64,000 nt of DNA from NCBI GenBank assembly GCA_051747425.1, contig JBNJGD010000012.1:9337-73336 (forward strand). Direction: 5' to 3'. The notes under the pieces were generated by a model. The model worked only from the letters and a program-made list of their open reading frames with translations. It was not told the origin of the DNA and searched no databases. Below are positions 29,196 through 38,507 of the stretch, in pieces. This DNA comes from HTCC5015 sp051747425. GTDB taxonomy: Bacteria > Pseudomonadota > Gammaproteobacteria > HTCC5015. The translations under genes were made by a program, and so were the position numbers. The stretch's first letter is position 1. The number at the start of each line of letters is the position of its first letter.

Positions 29196-30764
29196 ATGAG
29201 CCAAAGCATTCAACGCGCCCTGATCAGTGTGTCGGACAAGTCCGGCATCGTCGATTTCGCCCGCGAGCTTCACGACCGCGGCGTTCACATTCTCTCCACC
29301 GGCGGCACCGCCCGCCTGCTGGTCAAGGAGGGCATCCCCGTCACCGAGGTGTCGGACCACACCGGTTTCCCCGAGATGATGGCCGGCCGGGTGAAAACCT
29401 TGCACCCCAAAATTCACGGTGGTCTGCTGGGTCGCCGCGGCACCGACGACGAGGTGATGGAGGAGCACGATATTCCGGCCATCGACCTGGTGGTAGTCAA
29501 CCTTTACCCCTTCGAGGCCACCATCGCCGATCCCGATTGCGACCTGGCCACAGCGATTGAAAACATCGACATCGGCGGCCCCGCCATGCTGCGCTCATCG
29601 GCCAAGAACCACGCCAGCGTGACGGTGGTGGTCGACGCCGATGACTACCCGAAGGTCATCGAGGAAATGCGCGAGAACGACGGTGGTGTCACCGCCGGCA
29701 CGCGCTTTGATCTGGCGCTCAAGGTGTTTCAGCACACCGCTCGCTACGACGGGGCGATTGCCAACTACCTGGGGTCACTCAATGGCGAGGGTGAGACCGG
29801 CCCCTTCCCCGCCAGTCTCAATATGCAGTTCCTCAAGGCCCAGGGTATGCGCTACGGCGAGAATCCCCACCAGCGCGCCGCCTTTTACACCGAGGCTAAC
29901 CCCGGCGAGCCGTCCATCAGTACCGCCGAACAGATTCAGGGCAAGGCCCTGTCCTACAACAATGTCGCCGACAGCGACGCGGCGCTGGAGTGCGTTAAGC
30001 TGTTTGAAGCCCCGGCCTGTGTCATCGTCAAGCACGCCAACCCCTGTGGAGTGGCTTTGGACGGCGATATCCTCTCGGCCTACCAGCGCGCCTTCGCCAC
30101 CGACAGCGAGTCGGCCTTTGGTGGCATCATCGCCTTTAACCGCCGTCTGGATGCGGCCACGGCCAAGGCCATTGTCGAGCGCCAGTTCGTCGAGGTGATC
30201 ATTGCCCCCGAGATCGACGCCGATGCGGTTGAAGTGGTGGCGGCCAAGAAGAATGTGCGCCTGCTGCGCACCGGTCAGTGGTCCCAGGTCCACGACGGCG
30301 GCTTTGACTACAAGCGCGTCAATGGCGGGCTGTTGGTACAGGATCGGGATCTGGGCATGATCGCCGAGGAGGACCTGAAGCTGGTGAGCAATCGCCAGCC
30401 TGATGAACAGCAGGTGCGGGATCTCTTGTTTGCCTGGAAAGTGGCCAAATTCGTCAAATCCAACGCCATCGTCTATGCCCGCGACGAGCAAACCGTGGGT
30501 GTGGGCGCCGGCCAGATGAGCCGGGTCAATTCCGCCCGGATCGCCGGCATCAAGGCCGAGCACGCCGGCCTCGAGGTGCCCGGTTCGGTAATGGCCTCCG
30601 ATGCTTTCTTCCCCTTCCGCGACGGCATCGACAACGCCGCTGCCGCCGGTATTCGCGCGGTGATTCAGCCCGGCGGGTCCATGCGCGACGAAGAGGTGAT
30701 CGCCGCCGCGGATGAGCACGATATCGCCATGGTCTTTACCGGCATGAGACACTTCCGCCACTGA
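29196..30764 (+). CDS. purH: Bifunctional AICAR formyltransferase/IMP cyclohydrolase
   Basis: Catalyses the last two steps of IMP synthesis (522 aa). The N-terminal MGS-like cyclohydrolase domain has ALISVSDKSGIVDFARELHDRG and STGGTARLL; the C-terminal transformylase has MRYGENPHQRAAFY, VKHANPCGVA and the late motif ASDAFFPFRDGIDNAAAAGI. The ATG at 29196 gives the family start MSQSIQRALISVSDKSG; codons upstream to 29157 belong to the leader hairpin region. Followed by the transaldolase gene after 19 bp. Confidence 0.96.
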   Translation: MSQSIQRALISVSDKSGIVDFARELHDRGVHILSTGGTARLLVKEGIPVTEVSDHTGFPEMMAGRVKTLHPKIHGGLLGRRGTDDEVMEEHDIPAIDLVVVNLYPFEATIADPDCDLATAIENIDIGGPAMLRSSAKNHASVTVVVDADDYPKVIEEMRENDGGVTAGTRFDLALKVFQHTARYDGAIANYLGSLNGEGETGPFPASLNMQFLKAQGMRYGENPHQRAAFYTEANPGEPSISTAEQIQGKALSYNNVADSDAALECVKLFEAPACVIVKHANPCGVALDGDILSAYQRAFATDSESAFGGIIAFNRRLDAATAKAIVERQFVEVIIAPEIDADAVEVVAAKKNVRLLRTGQWSQVHDGGFDYKRVNGGLLVQDRDLGMIAEEDLKLVSNRQPDEQQVRDLLFAWKVAKFVKSNAIVYARDEQTVGVGAGQMSRVNSARIAGIKAEHAGLEVPGSVMASDAFFPFRDGIDNAAAAGIRAVIQPGGSMRDEEVIAAADEHDIAMVFTGMRHFRH

Positions 30765-30783
30765 TCCAAAGGGAATCGAATTA

Positions 30784-31734
30784 ATGAATGCGCTTCAGCA
30801 GTTGCGAGAGATGACCACGGTGGTCGCCGATACGGGCGACATCGAGGCCATCAAAGCCCACCGCCCGGTGGATGCCACCACTAACCCCTCCCTGATACTG
30901 GGGACCGCGCAGATGTCGGCCTACCGCCCGCGTCTTGAGGCCACGGTGGCGGACTGTCACGCCCGGGGCGAGCGCAGTCTCAAGGCCATTGCCGATCAGC
31001 TCTTCGTCGATCTGGGGGTGGAAATTCTGGGCCACATTCCCGGGCGGGTCTCCACCGAGATCGACGCCACCCTGTCTTTTGATACCACCGCCTGCGTCGA
31101 TCGCGCCCTGCAGATTGTCGAGCGCTACCAGCGCGCCGGAGTCGACACCGATCGGCTGCTGATCAAGTTGGCGAGCACCTGGGAGGGCATTCGCGCCGCC
31201 GAGTTGCTCGAGCGCCAGGGCATTCACTGCAATATGACCCTGCTCTTCGGCATGCCTCAGGCGCTGGCCTGTGCCGATGCCGGCATTACCCTGATCTCGC
31301 CCTTTGTCGGCCGCATCACTGACTGGCACAAGGCTCGCGATGGAGTCGATGGCTACCCCGCAGCAGAGGACCCGGGTGTGCAGTCGGTTCGCCGGATCTA
31401 TGAGTACTACAAGCACTTCGGCTACGATACCGAGGTGATGGCGGCCAGCTTCCGCACCGCCGATCAGGTGCTGGCCCTGGCCGGTTGCGACCTGTTGACC
31501 ATTTCCCCGGCCCTGCTGGCGGAACTGGAAGAGCGCCAGACCGATATTGAGCAGCAGCTCTCTGTTGAGGGTGCCCGCGATGCCTCGCTGAACCGTATCG
31601 AGCCCCAGGGTCACAGTGATTTCCTGTGGCAGCTCAACGACGACGCCATGGCTTGTGAAAAACTGGCCGAGGGCATCCGCCGCTTCGGCCAGGATCAGGC
31701 CAAACTGGAACAATTTATCAGCACTTTGCTGTAA
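30784..31734 (+). CDS. tal: Transaldolase (TalB type)
   Basis: Pentose-phosphate enzyme (316 aa) exchanging dihydroxyacetone units between sedoheptulose-7-P and glyceraldehyde-3-P. The Schiff-base lysine is K128 in RLLIKLASTWEG; other signatures are VDATTNPSLI, CNMTLLFGMPQALACADAGITLISPFVGRI and AASFRTADQV. It lies between purH and purD (gaps 19 and 24 bp), an unusual position that couples supply of pentose phosphate, and sedoheptulose-7-P for heptose synthesis, with purine synthesis (inference). Confidence 0.94.
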   Translation: MNALQQLREMTTVVADTGDIEAIKAHRPVDATTNPSLILGTAQMSAYRPRLEATVADCHARGERSLKAIADQLFVDLGVEILGHIPGRVSTEIDATLSFDTTACVDRALQIVERYQRAGVDTDRLLIKLASTWEGIRAAELLERQGIHCNMTLLFGMPQALACADAGITLISPFVGRITDWHKARDGVDGYPAAEDPGVQSVRRIYEYYKHFGYDTEVMAASFRTADQVLALAGCDLLTISPALLAELEERQTDIEQQLSVEGARDASLNRIEPQGHSDFLWQLNDDAMACEKLAEGIRRFGQDQAKLEQFISTLL

Positions 31735-31758
31735 ACCCTGAGCAATAGAGAACCCGAG

Positions 31759-33045
31759 ATGAGCAAGACCGTACTCGTAATTGGCGGCGGTGGCCGCGAA
31801 CACGCGCTGGCCTGGAAAGCTGCACAGAGTGAGGAAGTGGCCACTGTTTTGGTGGCCCCGGGCAATGCCGGCACCGCCGGGGAGGCCAAGCTGGAAAATG
31901 TAGCCGTCGGCGCCGAGGACATCGACGGCCTGCTGGCCCTGGCTCGCGAGCGGAGTGTCGATCTCACTTTGGTGGGCCCCGAGGCGCCCTTGGTGGCCGG
32001 GGTGGTCGACCGCTTCCGCGAGGCCGGATTGCGCATCTTCGGCCCCACCGCCGAGGCCGCCCAGCTCGAGGGCTCCAAGGCCTTTTCCAAGGATTTCCTG
32101 GCCCGCCACGGTATTCCCACGGCGCGCTACCAGAATTTCACCGAGATCGAACCGGCACTGGCCTTTATCAAAGAGATGGGCGCGCCGATTGTGGTCAAGG
32201 CCGACGGCCTGGCGGCGGGCAAAGGTGTGATCATCGCCCAAACCCGCGAGGAGGCCGGCGAGGCGGTGCGCGACATGCTCGCCGGCAACGCTTTTGGCGA
32301 GGCCGGCCACCGGGTGGTGGTCGAGGAGTTCCTCGAGGGCGAGGAGGCCAGCTTTATTGTGATGGTCGATGGCGAGCATGTGTTGCCCATGGCCAGCTCT
32401 CAGGACCACAAGGCCAGGGACGACGGTGATCAGGGGCCCAATACCGGTGGCATGGGCGCCTACTCGCCGGCTCCGGTCGTTACCGATGCGATGCACCAGC
32501 GGATTATGGACGAAGTAATACTGCCCACGGTGGAGGGCATGAAGGCCGACGGCATTCGCTACACCGGCTTTCTCTACGCCGGCATCATGATCGATGCCGA
32601 GGGCACGCCCAAAGTGCTCGAATTCAATTGCCGTTTTGGCGACCCCGAAACCCAGCCCATCATGATGCGTTTGCAGTCGGATCTGGTGGCCCTGTGCGAG
32701 GCGGCGGTGGACGGCCGACTGGATCAGTGCCGCGCCGATTGGGATTCGCGCTCTTCACTGGGTGTGGTACTGGCGGCCGGGGGCTACCCGGCCAGCTACC
32801 GCAAGGGCGATGTCATTGCCGGGCTGGACTCGGTCACTGGCGAGGATCTCAAGGTTTTCCACGCCGGTACGGCGCTGGAGGGCGACCAGGTGGTGACCAA
32901 CGGTGGTCGCGTACTTTGTGTGGTGGGCCTGGGCGCGACGGTCGCCGAGGCCCAGGCTCGCGCCTATCAGGGGGTGGATAAAATCGACTGGCGGGATGTG
33001 TATTGCCGCCGGGACATCGGCCACCGGGCGATCAATAGAAGTTGA
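31759..33045 (+). CDS. purD: Phosphoribosylamine-glycine ligase
   Basis: ATP-grasp enzyme (428 aa) for the second step of purine synthesis. It starts MSKTVLVIGGGGREHALAWK, has the ATP-grasp region APIVVKADGLAAGKGVIIA, the family signature ASSQDHKARDDGDQGPNTGGMGAYSPAP, and the metal-site segment LEFNCRFGDPETQPIMMRL. Its last 14 bases overlap the convergent DUF3426 gene. No terminator is evident. Confidence 0.96.
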   Translation: MSKTVLVIGGGGREHALAWKAAQSEEVATVLVAPGNAGTAGEAKLENVAVGAEDIDGLLALARERSVDLTLVGPEAPLVAGVVDRFREAGLRIFGPTAEAAQLEGSKAFSKDFLARHGIPTARYQNFTEIEPALAFIKEMGAPIVVKADGLAAGKGVIIAQTREEAGEAVRDMLAGNAFGEAGHRVVVEEFLEGEEASFIVMVDGEHVLPMASSQDHKARDDGDQGPNTGGMGAYSPAPVVTDAMHQRIMDEVILPTVEGMKADGIRYTGFLYAGIMIDAEGTPKVLEFNCRFGDPETQPIMMRLQSDLVALCEAAVDGRLDQCRADWDSRSSLGVVLAAGGYPASYRKGDVIAGLDSVTGEDLKVFHAGTALEGDQVVTNGGRVLCVVGLGATVAEAQARAYQGVDKIDWRDVYCRRDIGHRAINRS

Positions 33046-33817
33046 GTTCGAAGGCCACGGCGTCGCTACCGGGGTCGGCCACTTCCACCGAAAAGGAGAC
33101 GCTCTCACCCGGCGTCATGTCGCCGTCCAGTCGCTCTTCGTCCAGATAGTCGGCGGGTTTGAAGTGGCGCGAGGCCACGGTTTCGCCGCGGACATTGGAC
33201 ATGCTGACCAGCAGTGATGGGTAGGCCTGGGCAAATTCGGCGTCGTTGCGGAAAGTGGCGCTGATCACCAGGGCGTCTTCCACATTGGGGTGGGATACCA
33301 CATGGCGACTGGCCAGGGTGATGGCTTCGAGCTGTCTTCGCGGCGGGATTTCACACCAGGGCTCTGCCCGGCTGCACAACTCTCGCGTGAGATCGGCGGT
33401 TTGCGGCATCACTGCCAATGTGTCGCGAAAGGCGTAGGCCAGTTGCGCTACCAGACCAAAGGTGGCCAGGAGAATGACCAGGGCCATCAGCGTGCGCTTG
33501 AACCAGCGCATCCCACGGCGCTCCTCGCCGCGTTCCTGCCACAGTTCGGGGTGAAACAGGGAGGTGGCATTTTGTGCCGTTTCCCCGGATTCTTCGCTAT
33601 CGAATGCCTCCCGTTCGGGTGTCTCCTCGCCCTCGGTGACGATCTCATCGAGAGTGGGGATGAATTCCTCGACGGCGCTTTCGTTTTCTTCAAACAGGTG
33701 CTCGCGGGCGTCGAAGACGCACTGACAGCGGGCGCAGCGCACGCGGCCCTCGGCGATTTCGAGAACCGATGGTTCCACCTGAAAGACGGTGTGACATTCC
33801 GGACAGCGGGTTTGCAT
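33032..33817 (-). CDS. Zinc-ribbon and DUF3426 domain protein
   Basis: 261-residue inner-membrane protein: N-terminal zinc ribbon (MJ0042-type) CPECHTVFQVEPSVLEIAEGRVRCARCQCVFDA, an acidic linker (about 45-100), one transmembrane helix (about 115-138, LMALVILLATFGLVAQLAYAF), and a periplasmic DUF3426 domain. It starts at ATG 33817 (MQTRCPECHTVFQV); the frame is open to 33850. In many pseudomonads this gene lies between prmA and dusB; here it faces purD and is separated from prmA by a barrel gene. Function unknown. Confidence 0.88.
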   Translation of the reverse strand: MQTRCPECHTVFQVEPSVLEIAEGRVRCARCQCVFDAREHLFEENESAVEEFIPTLDEIVTEGEETPEREAFDSEESGETAQNATSLFHPELWQERGEERRGMRWFKRTLMALVILLATFGLVAQLAYAFRDTLAVMPQTADLTRELCSRAEPWCEIPPRRQLEAITLASRHVVSHPNVEDALVISATFRNDAEFAQAYPSLLVSMSNVRGETVASRHFKPADYLDEERLDGDMTPGESVSFSVEVADPGSDAVAFELNFY

Positions 33818-33944
33818 GGGGCGATTATGCGGCGACTGGCGGCCGCTCACAAGTCGCTACCCCAAACGGGGGCTGTCGCTTGCCCCGGAATGGTTTATTC
33901 TTGGGGGACAGACTCGGATTAAAACATCGCTTTGGGAGATAATC

Positions 33945-34604
33945 ATGAAAAAAATTGCAGTGAGTGTGTTGGCACTTTTGGCGGCGGCCCCCGCCAGTGC
34001 GCTGGACACCGCGGTCGGAGTGACGGCGGGTACTTTTGGCGCTGGCGCCACCGTCAGTCTGGGCATCAGTGACAACATCGGTGTTCGCTTTCAGTTGAGC
34101 GAGTACAGCACCGACGAGGAAGTGGACGCCGACGACATCGACTACGACGCCGAACTGGAAATCGGCGGCTTCGGCGCCCTGTTTGATTACTATCCTTTTG
34201 GCGGCAAGTTCCGTCTCTCCACGGGCCTTTTCAGTAACCAGTCAAGCGTAGTGGCCTCCGCTTCCCCTGAGCCCGGCACGGAGATTGGTAGCGGCGACAA
34301 TACCTATCAGACAGAGCAAGGTGATAGCCTTGATATGGACCTGGATTTTGGCGGTGTGGCACCGTTCTTCGGCATTGGCTGGGGCAAGGCGGCCGGTGAG
34401 GGTATGCCCATTGGCTTTGGTGTTGATCTGGGCGTAGTGGCTATGAATCCAGGCTTAGATCTGGAGCTGGAGTTGGGAGACCCTTCCAGTAACTCTGACG
34501 CAATTCAACGCGCGGTAGAGCAGGAAGAGCGCCAGGCCGATGAAGACCTCGATGATTTCAATCTCTACCCGGTGTTGCAGGCGAGCGTGTCTTACCGCTT
34601 CTGA
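33945..34604 (+). CDS. Small outer-membrane beta-barrel protein
   Basis: Secreted 219-residue protein with signal peptide MKKIAVSVLALLAAAPASA and strand-forming sequence (VGVTAGTFGAGATVSLGISDNIGVRFQLSEY to the closing strand QASVSYRF with terminal Phe), typical of porin-like 8-stranded barrels. The loops are rich in Asp and Glu (STDEEVDADDIDYDAELE). GGGAG lies 6 bases before ATG 33945. It is inserted, in opposite orientation, between prmA and the DUF3426 gene, which are usually adjacent. Function unknown. Confidence 0.75.
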   Translation: MKKIAVSVLALLAAAPASALDTAVGVTAGTFGAGATVSLGISDNIGVRFQLSEYSTDEEVDADDIDYDAELEIGGFGALFDYYPFGGKFRLSTGLFSNQSSVVASASPEPGTEIGSGDNTYQTEQGDSLDMDLDFGGVAPFFGIGWGKAAGEGMPIGFGVDLGVVAMNPGLDLELELGDPSSNSDAIQRAVEQEERQADEDLDDFNLYPVLQASVSYRF

Positions 34605-34625
34605 TTTTTTTACAATCGGCACAGC

Positions 34626-34659
34626 AAAAACCCCGGAGGAATAGGCTCCGGGGTTTTTT
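34626..34659. terminator. Bidirectional intrinsic terminator
   Basis: CCCCGGAG/CTCCGGGG (34631-34653, loop GAATAGG) is flanked by five A residues on the left and six T residues on the right, so it can end both the barrel gene (+) and prmA (-). Confidence 0.9.
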
Positions 34660-34689
34660 ATGGCTGCAGAAAATGGCCGAGAGCCGCGA

Positions 34690-35567
34690 TCAGCGCCGGA
34701 TACCCGTGACCAGCCCCCAGTCCTCCTGGAAGCGGGGTTCGTCGAGTTCAAACCAGGGCCGGTAGCGCTCGCAAATGGCGGGCACCTGATCGCGCAGAAG
34801 GCCCGAGAGCGCCAATCGGCAGCCGGTGGGGGCGAAGTCGGCAAAGGGCTCGGCCAATTGGTGGAGCGGTCCGGCGAGGATGTTGGCCACCAGCACATCA
34901 AGGGGTTGTCCGGGTGCCTGGCCGGTGGGCAGTTCGACGACACGATCGGCAACGCGGTTGATGTCTGCATTGGAGCGGGTGGCCTGCAGGGCTTGGGGAT
35001 CGATGTCGGTGACCTCGGCACACTCGGCGCCCAGCAGCAGGGCGGCGATGGCGAGAATGCCCGAGCCACAGCCAAAATCGAGTACCCGCTTGCCCTCCAG
35101 GTCCTGCTCGTCCAGCCAACTCAGGCAGAGGGCGGTGGTCGGGTGGGTGCCAGTGCCAAAGGCCAGGCCGGGATCGAGCCGCAAATTGACGGCGTCGGGC
35201 CGGGGCGGGTCGAGGTGGCTGGGCACCACCCACAGCCGCTGACCGAAGGGCATGGGTTGGTAGTGATCCATCCAGGCCCGCTCCCAGTCCCGGTCGGGCA
35301 GGTATTCGGTGCGCAAGCTGGCGGCTTCGGATGGCGTTAACTGATCGCGCAGCCGGGCCTCGGTCGCCAGGGCGTCGAGGGATTCGGGGTAGAGCCCGGT
35401 GATCACGCTCTGATCCCACAGGGGCATCTCGCCGGGACCGGGCTCGAGCAGTGGTTGGTCGGCGGCGTCCTGCAGGGTGACGGAGACGGCGCCGTGTCCA
35501 AGCAGGGCGTCTTCAATGGCGCCGCTGCGCTCACCGCTGCACTGAATCTGGACCTGCTGCCAGCCCA

Positions 35568-35568
<1 letters not shown>
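34690..35568 (-). CDS. prmA: Ribosomal protein L11 methyltransferase
   Basis: SAM-dependent methyltransferase (292 aa) that trimethylates ribosomal protein L11. It has WQQVQIQCS at the N-terminus, PGLAFGTGTHPTTALCLSWLD (substrate region), the SAM motif VLDFGCGSGILAIAALLLGA, TDIDPQAL, and VANILAGPL. Its ATG overlaps the accC stop by one base (TGATG), so it is the last gene of the aroQ-accB-accC-prmA operon. In E. coli prmA precedes dusB-fis instead. Confidence 0.95.
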
Positions 35569-36914
<1,346 letters not shown>

Positions 36915-36921
36915 GTCGGTC

Positions 36922-37367
36922 CTAGGGGCGAATGACGAAGAGGGGATCGCCGTATTCCACCGGCTGCCGTTTTTGCGTTCGATGGCAACGACGGTGCCGG
37001 AGCACTCGGCTTCGATCTGGTTCATGATTTTCATCGCCTCAATGATGCAGAGGGTGTCGCCCTTCTGCACTTCGCTGCCAATGCTGACAAAGGGCTCGGC
37101 GTCCGGCGAGGCGGCGGCGTAGTAGGTGCCGACCATGGGGGACTCCATCACCTGACCGTCGGGCCGGTTGCCGCCCTCACCGGGTGGCGCTTCGGCCGGG
37201 GCCGGTTCGGCAGCCGGAGCGCGGTACTCGGCGGGCGCGGCCGCCGGGGGCGCGCCGGTGTAACCCCGGGAAATGCGCACGGATTCCTCGCCCTCGTGGA
37301 TCTCGATTTCGTTGACGCCCGATTCCTCGAGCAGCTCAATCAGCTTTTTGACTTTGCGTATGTCCAT
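36922..37367 (-). CDS. accB: Biotin carboxyl carrier protein, with a one-base frameshift near the 3' end
   Basis: BCCP subunit of acetyl-CoA carboxylase. MDIRKVKKLIELLEESGVNEIEIHEGEESVRISR is the usual N-terminal domain, then a Pro/Ala/Glu linker (about 39-65), then the biotinyl domain with Lys113 in EAMKIM. At residue 134 the frame breaks: after KNG the DNA reads AGCCGGTGGAATAC, whereas one extra C would give CAGCCGGTGGAATAC, encoding the expected last strand QPVEYGDPLFVIRP and a TAG at 36922-36924. As written, the zero frame encodes SRWNTAIPSSSFAPRTD and continues into accC. The annotated end is that of the repaired frame. Either a sequence error, a mutation or recoding. Confidence 0.85.
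36963..36975 (-). other. Frameshift site in accB
   Basis: The missing base lies between 36965 and 36966. Immediately upstream on the coding strand is CAAAAAC (36975-36969), read as AAA AAC. A -1 slip on this run would yield KNRQPVEYGDPLFVIRP and restore the normal end, but it is not a canonical X-XXY-YYZ heptamer because the first base is C. Confidence 0.7.
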
Positions 37368-37372
37368 TGGGT

Positions 37373-37810
37373 TTAAACCTGAAGTTGTCGGGCGGCGGCC
37401 TGCAGGGCCAGTGAGTAGCCCTGGGCACCGAGTCCGCTAATCACGCCGACGGCCACATCCGACAGGTAGGAGCGCTGGCGGAAGTCCTCTCGGCGGTGGG
37501 TGTTGGAGAGGTGAATCTCGATAAAGGGGATGGCCACCCCCAGCAGGGCATCGCGCAGGGCGACACTGGTATGGGTCAGGGCGGCGGGGTTGATCAGAAT
37601 AAAGTCGGCTTCATCCCGGGCGGCGTGGATGGCTTCCACCAGTTCACCCTCGTGGTTGCTCTGGCGATGGGTCAGGCTGAGGCCGAGTTGTTGGGCCTCA
37701 CCATCAAGGGCGGCGACGATGTCGTCCAGGGTTTGATGGCCGTAGACCTCGGGTTCGCGCAGGCCTAGCAGGTTGAGGTTGGGACCGTTTAACAGGAGGA
37801 CGCGGGGCAT
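37373..37810 (-). CDS. aroQ: 3-dehydroquinate dehydratase, type II
   Basis: Shikimate-pathway dehydratase (145 aa). Conserved features are LLLNGPNLNLLGLREPEVYG (with the active-site loop Arg and Tyr), QSNHEGELVEAIH, LINPAALTHTSVALRDAL and the His/Arg motif EIHLSNTHRREDFRQRSYLS. The ATG at 37810 gives MPRVLLLNGPN; the frame is open to 37840. The stop is 5 bases before accB, so aroQ leads the aroQ-accB-accC-prmA operon, an order conserved in pseudomonads. Confidence 0.95.
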   Translation of the reverse strand: MPRVLLLNGPNLNLLGLREPEVYGHQTLDDIVAALDGEAQQLGLSLTHRQSNHEGELVEAIHAARDEADFILINPAALTHTSVALRDALLGVAIPFIEIHLSNTHRREDFRQRSYLSDVAVGVISGLGAQGYSLALQAAARQLQV

Positions 37811-37912
37811 GGCGGCAATCTCTGTGACAATAATGCCCAAATTCTGCCGAATTTGCCCGTTTCTGTCCAGTTCGCAGCATTTCGTGGTGAAATCCCGTGA
37901 TTTTCGCCGAAT

Positions 37913-38482
37913 TTAGCTGCCTTTATCTGAGGTTTGTTCGCCTTTTTCCGGGGCTTCCAGAATCGACAGCAGCTGATCCCGGGCCTCTTCGTAGGTGAGA
38001 ATGCCCTGATAGTGTCGGGCGACGATCTCGCCTTTTCGATTGAGGAAGACGGTGTAGGGCAGAGTGCCCCACTCGTTGCCGTAGCGCTCGGTCAGGCCGT
38101 AGCCGCTGCCGCTGGCGATCAGTTGGGGGTAGTTGATACCACCGATCTCATCGACGAACTCGGTGACTTTCCGGGCCTCGTCGATGGCGATGCCAACCAC
38201 CTGTATATCGCGATCGGCGAGATCGTCCTGAAGGCGGATGAAATCGGGAATTTCCTTTTTGCACGGCGGGCACCAGGTGGCCCAGAAGTTGATCATCACC
38301 ACCTGTCCGCGCCAGTCGTCGTGGCGATGTATCTGTCCCTGTAGGTCGGGCAACTCAAAGGCCAGGGGCGAAGTGTCCTCCCGGGGCTCGACCGGTTTGG
38401 GACCGCGCTGCTGGCTGTGCCAGAAAAAACCGAGGGCGGCGGCGACCAGGGCGACGGCGATGTAACTCAGGGTAGTGCGCAT
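37913..38482 (-). CDS. TlpA-family thiol-disulfide oxidoreductase
   Basis: Membrane-anchored periplasmic thioredoxin-like protein (189 aa). An N-terminal signal anchor (about 6-22) is followed by the AhpC/TSA-like fold with WATWCPPCKKE (Cys about 71 and 74) and a conserved GTLPYTVFLNRKG (cis-Pro). It starts 25 bases after the dsbD stop and probably receives electrons from DsbD, acting in periplasmic reduction such as cytochrome c maturation or repair (inference). Confidence 0.88.
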   Translation of the reverse strand: MRTTLSYIAVALVAAALGFFWHSQQRGPKPVEPREDTSPLAFELPDLQGQIHRHDDWRGQVVMINFWATWCPPCKKEIPDFIRLQDDLADRDIQVVGIAIDEARKVTEFVDEIGGINYPQLIASGSGYGLTERYGNEWGTLPYTVFLNRKGEIVARHYQGILTYEEARDQLLSILEAPEKGEQTSDKGS

Positions 38483-38507
38483 GCAACTTTAATCCGTTTG
38501 GGTCGAA

